Below, piece by piece: positions 52,801 through 58,800 of a stretch of 64,000 bases of DNA (position 1 is the stretch's first letter; the number at the start of each line of letters is the position of its first letter). Made by a program: the position numbers and the translations under genes. The stretch comes from Papio anubis (lineage: Eukaryota > Chordata > Mammalia > Primates > Cercopithecidae): positions 212,599,467 through 212,663,466 of the forward strand of contig NC_044976.1 of the NCBI RefSeq assembly GCF_008728515.1, in the 5' to 3' direction. The notes under the pieces were generated by a model that did no database searches, had not been told where the DNA came from, and was given only the letters and a program-made list of their open reading frames with translations.

Positions 52801-55800
52801 ACGCTAAAAGTGACCCAAATAATAAGACAAAATAACAGAAGCAATAACCAACAAAAAATGTCGTAAGCCACATTTACTATTGTATTTTCTTTCTTCTCTC
52901 TCTCTCTCTCTCGCTCTCTTTCTTTCGGGGTCGCAGTGGTGCGATCATGGTGCACTGCAGCCTTGATTTCCCAGACTCAGGTGATTTTCCTACTTCAGCC
53001 TCCTGAGTAGCTGGGACTACAGGTGCCTGCCACCACGCCCAGCTAATTTTGTGTGTTTTTTTGTAGAGACAAGGTCTCCCCATGTTGTTCAGGCTGATCT
53101 CAAACTCCTAGGCTCAAATGATATGCCCATTTTGGCCTCCCAAAATGCTGGGATTACAGGTGTGAGCCACCATGCCTGGCCAAGTTATATTTTCTAGTGG
53201 GCACATAAAAACGGAAACAAGATAGAGGTGAGATTAGTTTTAATAATATATTATACATTTCACCTAATATATCCAAAACAGTACCATTTCAGCAAATTAT
53301 CAATATAAAAACTAACAAGATAGTTCACATTCTTTTTTTTCCTTTTTTTGGTACTACATCTTCAAAATTTAGACTACTCCACATTTCAAGGGCTCAACAG
53401 GCACCCACGGTCAGTGGCTACTGTAGTGAAAAGCACAGACCTAGAAGTATGATGCAATAGTGAAATAAATCACTATTTCATCATTCTTTAGTTATCTTAC
53501 TGCAGTGGCCAAAATAGTCATCATCTTTCCAAGAAGATATAAAAGACATCTGGAGATACAATCTTAATACATTTTGGGGTTTCTTTTTTCACCTATTAAA
53601 GAGCACAGTTGAAAATTCAGAATTTCTGATTTAACATTCATAAAGGCAAAGAGAAGAAAACAGACAGGAAGATATTTCATAATTGGAGAGTGGGATTCTA
53701 GACTACAATAATGATGATAAAGCTGACAGCATAAGCAAAATTAGTAGACTCTGTGTCTTCAGATGAAGACAGTCACAGACACATTTTCTCTAATGCAAGA
53801 ATCAATGAGAAAGAATGTTTCCACGGAAAAAAAAGAAATTTTCATCCAGTTAGTCATTCAGTAAGAATCATGCAGTATTTTTCAAAAAGAATATGAATGA
53901 TTTTGGGTTTTGTGGGGATTTTGGCGGTTTCGTTTTTGGAGTTCTTTCTGAGACAGGGTCTCACTCTGTCACCCAAGACGGAGTGCAGTGGCACGGACCA
54001 TATCTCATTCTGAAGCCTCGACCTCCCAGGCTCAGGTGATTCTCCCACCTCAGCCTCCTCGGTAGCTGGGACTAGAGGCTGGTGCCACCATACCCTGCTA
54101 ATATTTAAATTTTTTGTAGATGGGGTCTCACTATGTCATCCAGGCTGGTCTTGAATTCCCGGGCTCAAGCAATCCTCCCGCAGTGGCCTCCCAAAGTGCT
54201 GGGATTACAGGCATAAGCCACCGTGGCCAGCCTCATTTTAAAAGAAGTGTCATATTTTACAAGCAATACTGACAGCCTTCTTTCTTTTTTTCACATCTGT
54301 GTTCCAATACTTATCTGACATAGTATGTAAGTGGACATATTCTCAACACAAGTATCTATACAAAGGTGACTAGAAGGAAAGAGATGATGTAGACATAAAA
54401 TTACTGGGTTGAGCTTCTAATTATTGTTTATAAATCTAAAAATAACAAATGTTTTGCAGTTATGGAGGAAAAAAGATGGCTATCCTATTAACAAAATTAT
54501 AAGCTGTTAAGGTTTTTTTTTTTTTTGAGATGGAGTCTCGCTCTTGTTGCCCAGGCTGGAGTGCAATGCGGATCTCAGCTCACTACAACCTCTGCCTCCC
54601 AGGTTTCAGCCACTCTCCTGCCTCAGCCTCCCAAGTAGCTGGGATTACAGGCGCCCGCCACCAAGCCCGGCTAATTTTTGTATTTTTAGTAGAGATGGGG
54701 TTTCACCAGGTTGGCCAGACTGGTCTCAAACTCCTGACCTCAGGTGATTCACCTACCTCGGCCTCCCAAAGTGCTGGGACTACAGGCATGAGCCACTGCA
54801 CCCAGCCAGAGTTTTTAAAACACTGTGTTTTGACCATGCAAGAACAAGAAGAACCAGAAATAATACACTAGAATCAACTGAAGACACACAGTACTTGAGA
54901 TCTGGAATCAGCATTTATAAGACGGATATATGTTCCAGGTGAATACATGTCAAATGATGAGCAGTTAGTCGCATTCAAACAACACTGCCCATTTTGGGTA
55001 GTATATACCTTTAAACACCAGGGAAACATGGAAGAAAATTTGAGTATGTCATGTCTAATTTTTTATTAAAATTTCAAGTTGTTTTAATTACCCTTTTACT
55101 CTTAATTTTGTAAATTATTTGTACAATCTGTTTTTATTCTTTTGTAAATTATTTATACAACCTGTTTTTATTCTTTTGTAAATTATTTATACAATATGTT
55201 TCTATTCTTTTGTAAATTATTTGTACAATATATTTTTATTCTTTTGTAAATTATTTGTACATACGTTTTTTAAAAAGGGTCCACTGGATACAGATGCTAA
55301 ATGGTGATGACTATCTTTACTGGCTTACTTAGAGTTAAGGCCCTAGAATTTCCTCTAGATTTATAGAACACAGAACAAAAGTATGCTTAACTGCCTGTGC
55401 AGACATCAAATAAACACCCAACAAGTTTTTCTTTGATAAACTGAAATTTTAAAAATTACTTTATTCTTTCCTTTTTAATTCCAATTTTCCTTTTTAATTA
55501 CTTTATTCTTTCCTTTTTAATTCCATTTTTATCATCTTCTATATTACTAGATTTGAGATGGCCATAATAGCTTATTTGCGAAAACTGCCCTTCCATGGTG
55601 AGGAAGTTACAGTAAAATACATAAATGGATTAGGTTATTAAATCCTCAAATTCCTATGCATAAATAGCTCTTTGTAATATGCCATAAAATAACAGTTTTA
55701 AGTCTACAAAAGAAATTAGAAAAAGTTACAATCTTAGCTTCAAGCATATATATGGAGATAGTGGAATATCATGAAGACTCTAGATTATATCTTAGAATGA

Positions 55801-58800
55801 GTTATGAGTTGTCCTAAATCACAAGCTTCCAACATGTTTTACAGAAAGGTTGAAACTGGAATACAAAGAAAATTCAAAGGCTTCTGAGACATAAACTCTA
55901 ACTTCAGGTTCATTTCCAAAATGAAGATTTCAGAGTGTTTTCAAACTTATGTCTTGAGTTTACCAAAGTATTCGGAGGATACAGTCATGCATTGCTTAAC
56001 AACAGGGAAACATTCTGAGAAACGCATCACAAAGTGATTTACTTCACTGTACGAACATTACAGAGTTTACGGTACTTCCACTAACCTAGATAATATAGCC
56101 TACTACACACCCAGGCTGTGTTGTATATCCCATTGCGCCTAGGGTACAAACCTATACAATACAGCATGTTACTATACTGAATATTGTATGCAATTGTAAC
56201 ACAGACAGGAATATTTCTGCTCCATTATAATCTTATGGGACCACTGCTGTGTATGTGGTCTCCCATTATGGGATGCATGATTGTAATTAAAAAACAGGAG
56301 AAATGAGGAAAATGATGAAAAAGGATGAAAGAAAATGTTAATTTACTAATGTCTGCTAGGCAAAAGATAAACAACTAGATACAGTATTGAAGAGGAGTGC
56401 TACAGTACTGAAGTTCTGAGCCAATTTTATTTGAAACTATCTCTAATAACCTAAAACACCACATTCATTCAAAAGGCCTACGATGACCTAGAAGATCCAT
56501 TTAAGTTTAAGACTGCATAACTCTCTTAAATATTAAACACCTGTTGCATGTTGAACATGTGTACTCGGCACTTTCAGAGATGAAGAAACATATAATTTTA
56601 ACATGCTGCCATTTATGACAGAACTATTCCCTAAAGTCTAAAAAGGCTTAGGAAATATGAGCCAGACACAGTTTCAGTTCACAAAAATGCAAGTGAAAAC
56701 ATCTGTGAGGAAACAGTCTCCTGAAGGTCTAAAATCACCATTGGAAGAGAGAAAATTTCAAAGAGCAAGAGGAAAAATCATTTAACTACAACAAATTTTA
56801 ATAGCTTAGATACGGAAAAAAAATGAGTTTTGTTTCTTTGTCAGTGCCATTTGAACACACCTCTACCTGGTGGTGAGGAAAATGAGGCAAAGAGAATGAA
56901 GTAATCATCAAGAGCTTGGAGTACGGAAGTGGCAATGTTGGGATTTGAACTCAGCTCTCTGAACTACAAATCCTATGAGCATTCCACATCAAGAAAGATT
57001 AGGTGCCCAAGCTAAACCAGCTCCCAAAATTCCTCCATTCAAACCACTAACCCCACAGAAGCAAACCAAACTTAAATAAATACCTATTTTATTTACATAC
57101 AACTAAATGACATAATTGATAGTATAAAATCATATAGCCAGCACACATTACATTGATGATCTGGGAAAGTGAACAGAGTACAACCACCTCAATCTCTCTG
57201 CCACCTACAAAAGCCTCCTTTCCTTCCCTAACCTTTCCTTTCAACCTTTAGTGAAGACCATTCTCTACTCTATACCACACAGGTCTGATACTGGCAGGAA
57301 CTCTAGTGTGCAAAGGGGACACAGTGTGGCTGGAACACACACTGCTGATGGGGGCAGTACAGCAACAAATGGCAGGCTTGGAATGGCACAGGAAGGGTGT
57401 GGCAGAGGCCATGGTGGCTACCAGAGAACTGAAGGCAAACAGGGGTTCCCAAAGAAAGAGAACCTTCAATGGGCTTGCAGGAAAATGGCCCATGAAAATA
57501 TGAGCAACGGAACCGACTGTAGCATTCTCAGGCAGAACAACCTCATTCCTGGCGGCAATTCCATAAATTGTAGATCTAGGTCCCTTGGGAGTGTATTCTG
57601 GGATAGGGTGAAAGGGGACAGCAGTGGAAATGATCATTTTTACGTTGAATTTAGTTGGTAAGTGATTTTTCTAAACAGTAACAGTGAATTCTTTGAAAAG
57701 TGTATAGGCTACAGGGTGCTAACCTTGTCTTTGCTGCTTTTCTTACCATGATAAAAATAACTTACATTTACTGAATGCTTACTATGTACTGTTGTGTTTA
57801 AAATTATTAGCTTATTTATATCTTCACAACATACACAACACACTCACACAACCTGTGAGTACCATTTTATTATTTCTATTTTTAAAAAATTGAGGAGGCC
57901 GGGCGCGGTGGCTCAAGCCTGTAATCCCAGCACTTTGGGAGGCCGAGACGGGTGGATCACGAGGTCAGAAGATCGAGACCATCCTGGCGAACACGGTGAA
58001 ACCCCGTCTCTACTAAAAAATACAAAAAACTAGCCGGGCGAGATGGCGGGCGCCTGTAGTCCCAGTTACTTGGGAGGCTGAGGCAGGAGAATGGCGTAAA
58101 CCCGGGAGGCGGAGCTTGCAGTGAGCTGAGATCCGGCCACTGCACTCCAGCCCGGGCGACAGAGCGAGACTCCGTCTCACAAAAAAAAAAAAAAAAAATT
58201 GAGGAATAGGGAACTTAGGTAACTTGTCCAAGGTGACGTCAAAGCTGGGTCCATAACCACTACACTGTGTCCCCTACCTCCAAAATTTATACTTTTAACC
58301 TGATACTTAAAGTTCTAGAATAACATGGATAAGAATAGTAAATAGTCTGTGAATAATAGTCTACAAGTTCTCTTATGACTAAAATGCATGACAGTTGGTA
58401 CTTCCTAGACTTTTGACATGTTTTGGCGGCTAAAGGCCTTTATGGCATGTTTCTTAGGCTGTCATTTGGGTAACAGTATATTTGTAATTTATGTAATGCT
58501 TTAAAGTTCCACACTAAGCACACACTCAAATGTACTGCTACATTTCATCCTCATAACAACACTACAGAACAGGAATTATTTCATCCCTTAATAGCTGAAG
58601 CAAGATTCTGCACTGCATCTTTGCTTTCATAAACTTCAACTCGTAACACATTCACACACTTTGGAAGGGAGTATATATGAGGAAACTGAATTTCAGAGAG
58701 ATTAAGTGATTTGTCCCAGGTTACACTGCTGATAAATAACATATCTGAGTTTCAAATCCTGGTACTGATTTCTAACTCAAAATGCAGATGTTGCTCTCCA

